Shown piece by piece: positions 39,614 to 47,629 of a stretch of DNA of 64,000 nucleotides; the first letter of the stretch is position 1; each line of letters starts with the position of its first letter. This DNA is from Zhaonella formicivorans (GTDB lineage: Bacteria; Bacillota; DUOV01; Zhaonellaceae). The notes beneath the pieces were generated by a model. The model saw only the letters and a list, made by a program, of their open reading frames with translations. It was not told the DNA's origin and did not search any database. The position numbers and the translations under genes were made by a program. The stretch spans positions 62,001 through 126,000 of the forward strand of contig NZ_CP085524.1 in assembly GCF_004353525.1 (NCBI RefSeq), given 5' to 3'.

Positions 39614-41131
39614 ATGTCCGCTTTTTTACAAATGAAAAACATTGTCAAGCAATTTCCGGGTGTTCGGGCTAACGATAATGTAAACTTTGAAGTGGAAGCC
39701 GGAGAAGTGCATACCCTTTTGGGGGAAAATGGCGCCGGGAAGAGTACTCTGATGAGTATCCTTTACGGGCTGTATCAGCCCACGTCCGGGGAAATCTATT
39801 TAAAAGGTAAAAGAGTTGAAATTACTTCTCCGAAAGTGGCTATTGAGCTTGGAATCGGAATGGTTCACCAGCATTTTATGTTAATTCCGGCCTTAACTGT
39901 TGTGGAAAATGTCATTCTGGGTATGAAGTCAGATAAGGGAGCAGTTTTGGATTTGGAAGGTGCTGCCAAAAAAATCACTGCCCTGTCCAGACAGTACAAC
40001 ATGGACATTGATCCCTGGGCTAAAGTGTGGCAGCTCAGTGTCGGCCAGCAGCAGCGACTGGAGATTATTAAAGCCCTTTACCGTGGCGCCGACCTGTTGA
40101 TCTTGGATGAACCTACTGCTGTGTTGACTCCGCAGGAAGTAGAAGAATTGTTTGTAATGATGCGGAAGCTTACCCAGGAAGGGCATACTGTAATCTTTAT
40201 CAGCCACAAGCTGGATGAAATTATGACCATCAGCCAGCGGGTGACCGTTTTGCGGGCCGGAAAATCAGTGGCAACAGTTAACACCAAGGATACGGATAAA
40301 CAGGAGTTGGCAAGGCTCATGGTGGGCAGGGATGTATTCCTGCGCTTCGATAAGAAGCCTTGTTGCCCGGGGCAGCCTGTTTTGGAAATGCAAGGCGTGG
40401 AATGTTTAAATAATAAAGGTTTAAAAGCACTAAAACAGCTCTCTTTAACCGTTTGCGCCGGTGAAGTGCTTGGTATTGCCGGGGTTGACGGCAACGGACA
40501 GTCGGAGTTGGTGGAAACGATTACAGGTTTACGCAAAGTAACAGCGGGTACCGTAAAAGTTAACGGACAAGACGTGACAAATAAACCTCCCAGAGAAATT
40601 TTGGAGCATAAGGTTGCCCATATTCCGGAAGACCGGCATAAGCGCGGCCTGGTAATGGGTATGTCAATTAAGGAAAACGTTATGCTCATGAGTTATTATA
40701 AGAAGCCTTTTGCCAACGGTTTGTTCTTAGACTGGAAATATATCGAAAATTTTGCTGAAGAACTGGTGGAGCAGTATAACGTAAAAACTCCGGGCATCGA
40801 GGTGCTGGCTAAAAACCTTTCCGGCGGTAACCAGCAGAAGGTTATTCTGGGAAGGGAAATTTCCCGTGAACCAAACCTTTTAATTGCCATGCACCCCACC
40901 AGAGGTCTGGATATTGGAGCTACCGAATACGTGCATAAGCGGATCATTCAGGAAAGAGACAGGGGCTGTGGGGTACTCCTGGTTTCTACCGAGCTGGAAG
41001 AGATACTCTCTTTAAGCGACAGGATTGCTGTCATGTACGGTGGAGAAATCATGGGCATTGTCGATGCCAAAAATGCCAATATTGAAGAGTTAGGCCTGAT
41101 GATGGCAGGAACGAAACAGGTGGCATGCTAA
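39614..41131 (+). CDS. ABC transporter ATP-binding protein, two ATPase domains, set 1
   Basis: 505 residues with two tandem ATPase domains as in nucleoside/sugar importers. Domain 1: Walker A GENGAGKST, signature LSVGQQQRLEI, Walker B LLILDEPTAV. Domain 2 has a degenerate Walker A GVDGNGQSE, signature LSGGNQQKVILG and HPTRGLD, which is normal for this family. It energises import with the permeases at 33825 and 34916 and lipoproteins such as copies 1 and 2. Confidence 0.92.
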   Translation: MSAFLQMKNIVKQFPGVRANDNVNFEVEAGEVHTLLGENGAGKSTLMSILYGLYQPTSGEIYLKGKRVEITSPKVAIELGIGMVHQHFMLIPALTVVENVILGMKSDKGAVLDLEGAAKKITALSRQYNMDIDPWAKVWQLSVGQQQRLEIIKALYRGADLLILDEPTAVLTPQEVEELFVMMRKLTQEGHTVIFISHKLDEIMTISQRVTVLRAGKSVATVNTKDTDKQELARLMVGRDVFLRFDKKPCCPGQPVLEMQGVECLNNKGLKALKQLSLTVCAGEVLGIAGVDGNGQSELVETITGLRKVTAGTVKVNGQDVTNKPPREILEHKVAHIPEDRHKRGLVMGMSIKENVMLMSYYKKPFANGLFLDWKYIENFAEELVEQYNVKTPGIEVLAKNLSGGNQQKVILGREISREPNLLIAMHPTRGLDIGATEYVHKRIIQERDRGCGVLLVSTELEEILSLSDRIAVMYGGEIMGIVDAKNANIEELGLMMAGTKQVAC

Positions 41132-41213
41132 AGGCGTTTTTAGCCGTCAGCAATGACAAAGTGGGCGGTGCAAAATAAAGAAGGCAAAATAATTTCGGAG
41201 GAGAGGATGGAAC

Positions 41214-42233
41214 ATGTTTCAAAGGAAAAAATGGACTATTGCTCTGGTTTTGGTGCTGGCTCTAGCGGTTTTAGCCGGTTGCGGCGGACAGAAAGCTGAC
41301 AACTCGGGAACTGAACAGCCCCAGGGTGACAGTAAAGAGACATTGAAAGTCGGTATTCTTTTACCGGGCAACATCAACGACAAGGGTTGGAACGCCAGCG
41401 CCTATGAGGGCTTGATGCAAGCTAAGGAAAAGTTTGGTGTAGAAGTGACTTATCAGGAGAATGTTACCCAGTCTGATATGGAGGAAGTATTCAGGAATTA
41501 CGCGACAAACGGATATAACTTGATTATTGGTCATGGCTATCAATTTAGCGATGCAGCACAAAAGGTAGCGGAAGAATTTCCTGATGCCAAGTTTGCCATT
41601 CTTAACGGGTATGTAAGTAATGGCAAAAATTTGGCTTCATACAGTTTCACCAACTGGCAGCCTGGCTATGTTGCTGGGACCTTGGCCGGGTTATTGACTA
41701 AAACAAATAAAATCGGCGCTATTGGGGCTCAAAAAATACCTGTTATTGAGGACGCTTTAGAAGCTTTTAAAGATGCCGCTAAAGCTGTAAATCCAAATGC
41801 TGAGGTTGTTATAACCTATGTGGACTCTTGGGATGATGTGGCTAAAGGGAAAGAAACCGCATTGGCAATGATCAACAATGGTGCTGATGTCGTCACTTGC
41901 GATGCTAATGCAGTTGGCTTGGGCGCTATTGAAGCAGCAAAAGAAAAAGGTACTTATCATATCGGTTTTGTTGATGACCAATATAATGTTGCTCCTGAAG
42001 TAGTGGTAGCCAGCGCTATTCAAAGCAACCAGGAGATGGTTAAGTATGTAGTTAAAGCAGTATTGGACGGCAACTTCAAACCTGAACAAAATGTATTGGG
42101 TATTAAGGAAGGAGTAGAGGGAATCAGTTCCTTCCATGATTGGGAGAGCAAACTCCCCAAAGAAGTTATTGACAAAGTGATGCAAGTGAATCAAGATATA
42201 ATTGATGGCAAGATCACCTGGACCAAAAAGTAA
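41214..42233 (+). CDS. BmpA/PnrA-like substrate-binding lipoprotein, copy 2
   Basis: 339 residues; signal peptide with lipobox VLAGC (Cys23). LLPGNINDKGWNASAYEGL and YATNGYNLIIGHGYQFSDA mark the family; the pocket segment FVDDQYNVAPEVVVASAIQS resembles copy 3 more than copy 1. It lies between the ATPase and the AOR-family gene. GGAGGAGAGG precedes the ATG. Confidence 0.9.
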   Translation: MFQRKKWTIALVLVLALAVLAGCGGQKADNSGTEQPQGDSKETLKVGILLPGNINDKGWNASAYEGLMQAKEKFGVEVTYQENVTQSDMEEVFRNYATNGYNLIIGHGYQFSDAAQKVAEEFPDAKFAILNGYVSNGKNLASYSFTNWQPGYVAGTLAGLLTKTNKIGAIGAQKIPVIEDALEAFKDAAKAVNPNAEVVITYVDSWDDVAKGKETALAMINNGADVVTCDANAVGLGAIEAAKEKGTYHIGFVDDQYNVAPEVVVASAIQSNQEMVKYVVKAVLDGNFKPEQNVLGIKEGVEGISSFHDWESKLPKEVIDKVMQVNQDIIDGKITWTKK

Positions 42234-42261
42234 ATACTGAAGGTCAAGGGTCGGGAAGCAG

Positions 42262-42310
42262 AATGCCGGTACCTCCTTGGGAGACATCTCAGGAAGTGCC
42301 GGCATTTTTA
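42262..42310 (+). terminator. Intrinsic terminator after bmpA copy 2
   Basis: AATGCCGGTAC (42262-42272) and the matching GTGCCGGCATT (42296-42306) form a long stem with a secondary CC/GG extension, followed by TTTTTA. The AOR-family gene starts 24 bases later, so it may depend on read-through. Confidence 0.75.
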
Positions 42311-42333
42311 GTAATGAGAAAGGAAGGTGCACA

Positions 42334-44034
42334 GTGGACATTTTAAGAATTAACTTGGCCACCAAAGAGTGCGTAAGACAAAGCTTGTGCAGCAGTGAAG
42401 CAATAATCGGGGGCAGGGCTCTGACCAGTAAAATGCTGGTTGAAGAGATTCCCGCTGGTTGTGATCCTTTGGGTCCCGTTAACAAGCTGATTTTTGCCAA
42501 CGGTGCTCTGGCTGCAGCGGGTGTGTCCAGCGCCGGCAGACTCTCCGTTGGCGGTAAAAGCCCTCTCACCGGAGGAGCAAAAGAGGCCAATGCAGGAGGA
42601 ACGGCAGCCGACAGCCTTGCCAAGCTTGGTCTGAGGGCACTGGTGCTGGAGGATAAAGCTCCAAAAGGAGAAAGTTACATTATTGTACTGAATGACGAAG
42701 GCTGTTTTTTCCATAGCGCCGAAGAATATAAGGGGATGGGGAACTTTCAGTTGGCCGAAGCTCTCTTTGGTAAATACGGCAAAGAGAATTCCCTGATTAC
42801 AGTTGGCCCGGCCGGTGAACAGGGGCTGTATGCTGCAGGAATTGCCGTGACGGATATGTATGGGAGGCCAAGCAGGATGGCTGCCAGGGGAGGCCTGGGC
42901 GCTGTAATGGGGACAAAAGGGGTTAAAGCTATTGTAATAAGCAAGAAAGGCAGTTACCGCTATCCCAACCTGAAAAGTGAAGAGTTTATGTCAGCCCGCA
43001 AAAAATTTAATGCTCAGGTTGCAAACAGCGAAAGGGTCCAGGTCCTAAAAAAATACGGCACCGCTTCTACAGTTATGGCAGTACAAAACCTTGGGGCTTT
43101 ACCTACCAACAATTTCAGCGCCGGGCAATTTGAACATGCGGAAAAAATCAGCGGAGAAGCGTTATACGAGCTTATTCAAGCCAGAGGTGGGGAAGGCCGC
43201 AACTGGGAACCTTGCATGGCAGGTTGTTTGGTGCAGTGTTCCAATGTAGTTCCTGATGCCAGCGGCAAAGAATTGGTCGCCCCTTTGGAATATGAAACTA
43301 TCTGCTTATTAGGCTCCAATTTAGGCATAGGAGACCTGGATGAAATTGGCAAACTTAATTGGCTATGTAACGATTTAGGTGTGGATACCATTGAAATCGG
43401 CGGGGCGCTAGGTGTAATGGCCGAAGCCGGTTTGGCCAATTTTGGCTCGTATGCGGACTTTGAAAGTATTTTGCAAGAAATGTACCGTGGGACTTTACAA
43501 GGAAGACTGGCCGGCATGGGTGCAGCGCTGTGCGGAACGATCCTGGGCATTGAAAGAGTACCTGCAGTAAAAAAACAGGCCATGTCAGCTTATGACCCCA
43601 GGGGAGTGAAGGGCACTGGAATAACTTATGCAACCACTCCCATGGGAGCAGACCATACAGCCGGCTTGACGGTCTTTTTCCCTGTGGATCACCACGACAA
43701 AACCGGCCAAGTCGAAATTTCCAGGAAAATGCAAATTCAGAGGGCGGCTTACGATGCCATGGGGCTTTGTGCTTTTTTAACAAGCGCCACCGGCCAGACA
43801 CCCCAGGTAATTATCGACTTGGTGAATACATTGTATGGCATTGATTTTACTGTAGAACAGTGGAATAGTCTGGCATTGGAAACTATCAAGAGGGAGATTG
43901 AGTTTAACAGGGCGGCAGGCCTTGGTAAAGATACCGACCGCATTCCTGAATATTTTAAGCGGGAAAAACTTCCCCCCTTTGACTTGCTCTGGGATCTGGA
44001 GGATGAAGAACTGGAAGCTGTGTTCGGCTGTTAG
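42334..44034 (+). CDS. Aldehyde:ferredoxin oxidoreductase (AOR)-family tungsten enzyme
   Basis: 566 residues. The N-terminal domain (LRINLATKECVRQ, GGRALTSKML) binds the bispterin; the cluster cysteines lie in EPCMAGCLVQCSN, spaced C-x3-C-x3-C rather than the usual C-x2-C-x3-C, with a distal candidate Cys in GLCAFLTSATG. GTG 42334 follows GGAAGG and gives the expected MDILRIN start; the longer frame from 42277 would start within the terminator. The substrate could be an aldehyde, or a carboxylate reduced in reverse. The neighbouring alcohol dehydrogenase suggests aldehyde handling. Confidence 0.87.
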   Translation: MDILRINLATKECVRQSLCSSEAIIGGRALTSKMLVEEIPAGCDPLGPVNKLIFANGALAAAGVSSAGRLSVGGKSPLTGGAKEANAGGTAADSLAKLGLRALVLEDKAPKGESYIIVLNDEGCFFHSAEEYKGMGNFQLAEALFGKYGKENSLITVGPAGEQGLYAAGIAVTDMYGRPSRMAARGGLGAVMGTKGVKAIVISKKGSYRYPNLKSEEFMSARKKFNAQVANSERVQVLKKYGTASTVMAVQNLGALPTNNFSAGQFEHAEKISGEALYELIQARGGEGRNWEPCMAGCLVQCSNVVPDASGKELVAPLEYETICLLGSNLGIGDLDEIGKLNWLCNDLGVDTIEIGGALGVMAEAGLANFGSYADFESILQEMYRGTLQGRLAGMGAALCGTILGIERVPAVKKQAMSAYDPRGVKGTGITYATTPMGADHTAGLTVFFPVDHHDKTGQVEISRKMQIQRAAYDAMGLCAFLTSATGQTPQVIIDLVNTLYGIDFTVEQWNSLALETIKREIEFNRAAGLGKDTDRIPEYFKREKLPPFDLLWDLEDEELEAVFGC

Positions 44035-44073
44035 CTGGCAGCTGCCTCGAAAATAACTGTAACGTCTGTGTCC
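44034..44073 (-). repeat. Fragment of the 315-bp element (copy D)
   Basis: GCTGCCTCGAAAATAACTGT then AACGTCTGTGTCC resembles the end of the element seen at 12330-12366, 26012-26045 and 54451-54480, directly behind the AOR-family stop codon. Only about 35 bases are recognisable. Confidence 0.5.
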
Positions 44074-44098
44074 ATATTGCAAATAGGAGGTTATTTCT

Positions 44099-45250
44099 AT
44101 GCCGAAAAGATTCTTTTTGCCCACCCAACTCATCCATGGAGCCGGTGCCTTAAAAGAGTTGGGGAAATTTGTTTCCAAAGATGATAACGTGATTGTGGTT
44201 ACTGACAAAGGACTGGTCAAAGTTGGATTGGTGGAAAAGCTCTTGGCTGAGCTGGCGACCATTGGCGCCACGTGGGCTGTTTTTGATGACATCGAACCAA
44301 ACCCCCATGCCGATACTGTTCGAAAGGCGCTGGCTTTTGCCAAGGAGCAGGGTGTCAATACGGTAGTCACTATAGGGGGCGGGAGCCCTATGGATGTGGC
44401 TAAGGTAGTAGCAATGCTTCTAACCAATGAAGGGGATATTTCTGATTACCAGTGGAACGGGAAAGCCGTAACTAAACCACCGGCAACGCTGGTGGCAATT
44501 CCAACCACCGCAGGTACGGGAAGCGAGGTAACGAGAACTGCGGTCATTATCGACAGGAATACTAAGAAAGGAATAGGAAATGATGCCTTGTTTCCCAAAG
44601 CGGCGCTGGTAGATCCCGAGCTGATGGTGTCTTTACCGCCTCAGATCACGGCTTTTACCGGCATGGATGCTTTAACCCACGCTATTGAAGCTTATGTTGG
44701 TTTAGGCGCCAACCCTGCTACCGATGCTTGGGCGTTACAGGCAATAGAACTGTTGGTAGAGTACCTACCAAAAGCATTTGCCAACGGAGCGGATCTGGAA
44801 GCCCGGGAAAAAGTTGCCCTGGCTTCGAGTATGGCCGGGGCGGCCATGGACCAAGCCGGCCTCGGTTTCATACATGCTATGTCAGGACCCTTAAGCAGTT
44901 ACTATGATGTTCCGCACGGCCTGTCTAATGCTGTATTGCTTCCCTATGGCATGCAGTTTAATTTGATTGCTGCCCCGAAAAAAATGGCCCGAATCGCCCA
45001 ACTTTTTGGGGTAGATACTTTTGGCATGAGCCTAAGGGAAGCAGCCCAGGCAGCTGTGGACGCAGTGGAACAGCTCTGCCGGGATTTAGAAATTCCTGCG
45101 GATTTGAGCAGTTACTGCCAGGCAGAGGAAGACATTGAGAAGTTTGCAGTGGAAGCAATAAATATGTTCTTGATGCGTAACAACCCCAGAAGACCAAGGG
45201 TTAGCGATTGTGCTGACGTATTCAGAAAAGTCCTGCTACCCGAGAAATAA
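44099..45250 (+). CDS. Iron-containing alcohol dehydrogenase
   Basis: 383-residue type III NAD(P)-dependent dehydrogenase. GGGSPMDVAKVVAML is the nucleotide loop, IPTTAGTGSEVTRTAVI the conserved phosphate region; iron ligands lie in GMDALTHAIEAY, FIHAMSGPLSSYYDVPHG and similar. It follows the AOR gene, so the two may interconvert acid, aldehyde and alcohol and balance redox. The ribosome binding site is TAGGAGG, 8 bases before the ATG. Confidence 0.92.
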   Translation: MPKRFFLPTQLIHGAGALKELGKFVSKDDNVIVVTDKGLVKVGLVEKLLAELATIGATWAVFDDIEPNPHADTVRKALAFAKEQGVNTVVTIGGGSPMDVAKVVAMLLTNEGDISDYQWNGKAVTKPPATLVAIPTTAGTGSEVTRTAVIIDRNTKKGIGNDALFPKAALVDPELMVSLPPQITAFTGMDALTHAIEAYVGLGANPATDAWALQAIELLVEYLPKAFANGADLEAREKVALASSMAGAAMDQAGLGFIHAMSGPLSSYYDVPHGLSNAVLLPYGMQFNLIAAPKKMARIAQLFGVDTFGMSLREAAQAAVDAVEQLCRDLEIPADLSSYCQAEEDIEKFAVEAINMFLMRNNPRRPRVSDCADVFRKVLLPEK

Positions 45251-45272
45251 GTAATTATTGGCTTGATTAACG

Positions 45273-45299
45273 TAGCCCCCAATAGGGGGCTATTTTTTT
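45273..45299 (+). terminator. Intrinsic terminator after the alcohol dehydrogenase gene
   Basis: TAGCCCCC, loop AATA, GGGGGCTA, then seven Ts. Confidence 0.93.
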
Positions 45300-45380
45300 A
45301 TAATATTTTATTCAAGGGAAGGAGTTTCAAAAATAAAGTCGAACTATAAAAATAAGTTTCATAACAAAAGGAGCAATTGA

Positions 45381-46241
45381 ATGGCAAATAAAAAGATCTC
45401 CCGTGGTGCATATGCCAGGATCCAATCCACGTATTCAACGCTTTTACCTGCAGAGAAACAAATAGCCGACTTTATCTTAAAAAATGCGGAGAAAATTGAA
45501 GAGCTTTCAATTAACGAATTGGCCAGCTATGCCCAGACGAGCAAGTCTACTGTGACCAGGTTTTGCCAGAGACTGGGCTATGATGGATTTAAACAATTCC
45601 GGTTGTCAGCTGCAAAAGACCATGTGATGGGTTTTGATTACAGCCAGGAACTCTCTGATGAAGAAACAAATACAGCTGATCTGGTGCAAAACATCTGCCA
45701 GTCCAACGCCAGGGCTTGTTTGGACACTCCCCTGCTTTTAGATCCTGAAAGCTTGGAAAAAGCAACCCGGATTTTACTTAAAGCTAAAAGAATCTTTATT
45801 TTTGGTGACGGCCCTGTGGCTTCTGTAGCTATAGATTTTTTTCAAAAAATGCTGCGTCTAGGTTTATTCTGCGTATATTCCATGGACCGTAGGTTTCAGC
45901 AGATGCAGGCGGTATTAACAACGAAGGAGGATGCAGTAATTGCCTTTGATTTAGCTGGTTCTACCAAATCCACCATTACTGCGATTAAGTCAGCCAGAAA
46001 TAATGGCAGTAAAACCATCGCAGTAACCAATACTGTAGGGGCCCCTATCACTAAAGAGGCCGAATTGAGTTTGTTTGGTCCCGGGAGGATAGGATCCCAT
46101 CTTACAGGAACCCTAGAGCCAAGAATAGTGCAGCTATGTATTGTTGACTGCCTGTTTACGCTGCTGGTAAAGTTATCTGGTGAAAAAGCCACAGCAAATC
46201 TAAAAAAGACAAAAGAAGTTATTTTATCCGACTGGGTATAA
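45381..46241 (+). CDS. RpiR/MurR-family transcriptional regulator
   Basis: 286 residues: an N-terminal HTH_6 domain (LLPAEKQIADFILKNAEKIE, then ELASYAQTSKSTVTRFCQRL) and a C-terminal SIS domain from about residue 125 (AKRIFIFGDGPVASVAIDFF, then FDLAGSTKSTITAIKSA). SIS domains normally sense phosphosugars, but family members near purine or allantoin genes also occur. It stands alone between terminators, just upstream of the second transporter set, and is likely to control it. ribosome binding site AAAGGAGC. Confidence 0.9.
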   Translation: MANKKISRGAYARIQSTYSTLLPAEKQIADFILKNAEKIEELSINELASYAQTSKSTVTRFCQRLGYDGFKQFRLSAAKDHVMGFDYSQELSDEETNTADLVQNICQSNARACLDTPLLLDPESLEKATRILLKAKRIFIFGDGPVASVAIDFFQKMLRLGLFCVYSMDRRFQQMQAVLTTKEDAVIAFDLAGSTKSTITAIKSARNNGSKTIAVTNTVGAPITKEAELSLFGPGRIGSHLTGTLEPRIVQLCIVDCLFTLLVKLSGEKATANLKKTKEVILSDWV

Positions 46242-46281
46242 CAAATAAGTAAGACTTTATTGTTTAGAAATGATAAAAATA

Positions 46282-46329
46282 TAGACAAAATTTTGTTATC
46301 TGCAAAATTTCTAAGAGGAATTTTGTCTA
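46282..46329 (+). promoter_or_regulatory. Inverted-repeat operator candidate
   Basis: TAGACAAAATT (46282-46292) and its exact complement AATTTTGTCTA (46319-46329) enclose 26 bases; the left arm is also part of a 12-base palindrome ACAAAATTTTGT (46285-46296). It lies between the RpiR gene and a candidate promoter for bmpA copy 3, so it may be the RpiR binding site. Confidence 0.5.
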
Positions 46330-46354
46330 AGGTAGCGAATCACAATCATGTGGT

Positions 46355-46363
46355 TGCTATAAT
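46355..46363 (+). promoter_or_regulatory. Extended -10 promoter element for transporter set 2
   Basis: TGCTATAAT, an extended -10 box 26 bases after the operator candidate and about 115 bases before bmpA copy 3. No strong -35 box is visible, which would suit an activated or repressed promoter. Confidence 0.5.
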
Positions 46364-46476
46364 GAACATGTAAAAGTGAAGTTCAGCTAAGTAAAAGGAG
46401 GGAGGTTAGGAGAAAAATCGGGTGGGTAAAAGGTGGTTGGGCAAAAAAGTTAAAAAGTTAATTAGAGGAGGAACTT

Positions 46477-47541
46477 ATGTTGAAAATCCGTAAGCACAAT
46501 AAGTTGTTAATGGTGTTGTCCCTGTTAACGGTTTTAAGCTTGTTGGTGATTGGTTGCTCCGCGCCTAAAGCTCCCGAGGAAAAGGGCGGAGAGCAAAAAG
46601 ATGACAGCGCAGCTAAGGATACTTTTAAGGTTGCCACAGTCTTAACCGGTCCAATTAATGATGCCGGTTGGAATGAATCAGCTTATAAAGGTTTGATGAA
46701 GGCAAAAGAAACTCTTGGCGTGGAAGTTGCTTACACCGAAAACGTACCCCAGCCCGATTTCGAAACTGCAATCCGTGACTATGCTGACAAGGGCTATGAC
46801 CTGATTATTGCTCACGGTTTTGAATTTACCGATGCAGCCAAAGCAGTTGCTCCCAATTACCCTGATATTCAGTTTGCTGTAGTTAACGGCAGTGTTGCTC
46901 AAGAGCCGAACCTTGGTTCTTTCCGCTTTGACACTCCGCAAGTAGGTTTTCTGGCCGGTGCATTTGCCGGTTTAATCACTAAGAGTAATGTAGTGGGAAT
47001 GATTGGCGGCATGAAATTCCCCCACATTCAAGATTCTTTAACTGGCTTTGAAGCGGGTGCCAAGTATGTCAATCCCGACGTGAAAGTATTACAGGCATAC
47101 ACCGAGTCCTGGACAGATATTCCTAAAGGGAAAGAAACAGCACTGGCTATGATCGACCAGGGGGCAGACGTTGTTTGCACCAACGCCAACCAGGTTGGCC
47201 TAGGAGGCATTGAAGCTGCCAAGGAAAGAGGCGTTTACGCCATCGGTTATATTGATGACCAGTACAAAGTTGCCCCCGGTACTGTGCCGGTTTCCGCCAT
47301 TCAGAGCGTTGAAGACCTGGTAGTCAAGATCATTGAAATGGCTAAAGCCGAGCCTATTAAACCGCAAACCTACCTCCTGGGTGCTAAAGACGGTGTTGTG
47401 AGACTGTCTGATTTCTATGAGCTTGGGAAAGAACCTGTACCGGATGAAATCAAGCAGAAAATGCAGGAAATCCTTGAAGGTTTAAAAGACGGTTCACTTA
47501 AGGAACAGGGAATTGTTCCTAAATCCAGCTTTGAAAAATAA
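46477..47541 (+). CDS. BmpA/PnrA-like substrate-binding lipoprotein, copy 3
   Basis: 354 residues; signal peptide with lipobox LVIGC (Cys27). VLTGPINDAGWNESAYKGL and YADKGYDLIIAHGFEFTDA mark the family. It heads the complete transporter set 2 (lipoprotein, ATPase, two permeases). GAGGAGG precedes the ATG; a strong terminator follows, giving higher expression of the binding protein than of the membrane parts. Confidence 0.92.
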   Translation: MLKIRKHNKLLMVLSLLTVLSLLVIGCSAPKAPEEKGGEQKDDSAAKDTFKVATVLTGPINDAGWNESAYKGLMKAKETLGVEVAYTENVPQPDFETAIRDYADKGYDLIIAHGFEFTDAAKAVAPNYPDIQFAVVNGSVAQEPNLGSFRFDTPQVGFLAGAFAGLITKSNVVGMIGGMKFPHIQDSLTGFEAGAKYVNPDVKVLQAYTESWTDIPKGKETALAMIDQGADVVCTNANQVGLGGIEAAKERGVYAIGYIDDQYKVAPGTVPVSAIQSVEDLVVKIIEMAKAEPIKPQTYLLGAKDGVVRLSDFYELGKEPVPDEIKQKMQEILEGLKDGSLKEQGIVPKSSFEK

Positions 47542-47551
47542 GCAGATAAAG

Positions 47552-47582
47552 TTCCCGGGGTTTTATCCCCGGGAAGTTTTTT
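47552..47582 (+). terminator. Intrinsic terminator between bmpA copy 3 and its ATPase
   Basis: TTCCCGGGG, loop TTTTAT, CCCCGGGAA, then GTTTTTT. Probably a partial terminator that sets the ratio of binding protein to transporter. Confidence 0.88.
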
Positions 47583-47629
47583 AAACCAGTGCCGCCACCG
47601 GGCAGGCAGGAAAGAGAGGTAGAAACGTC

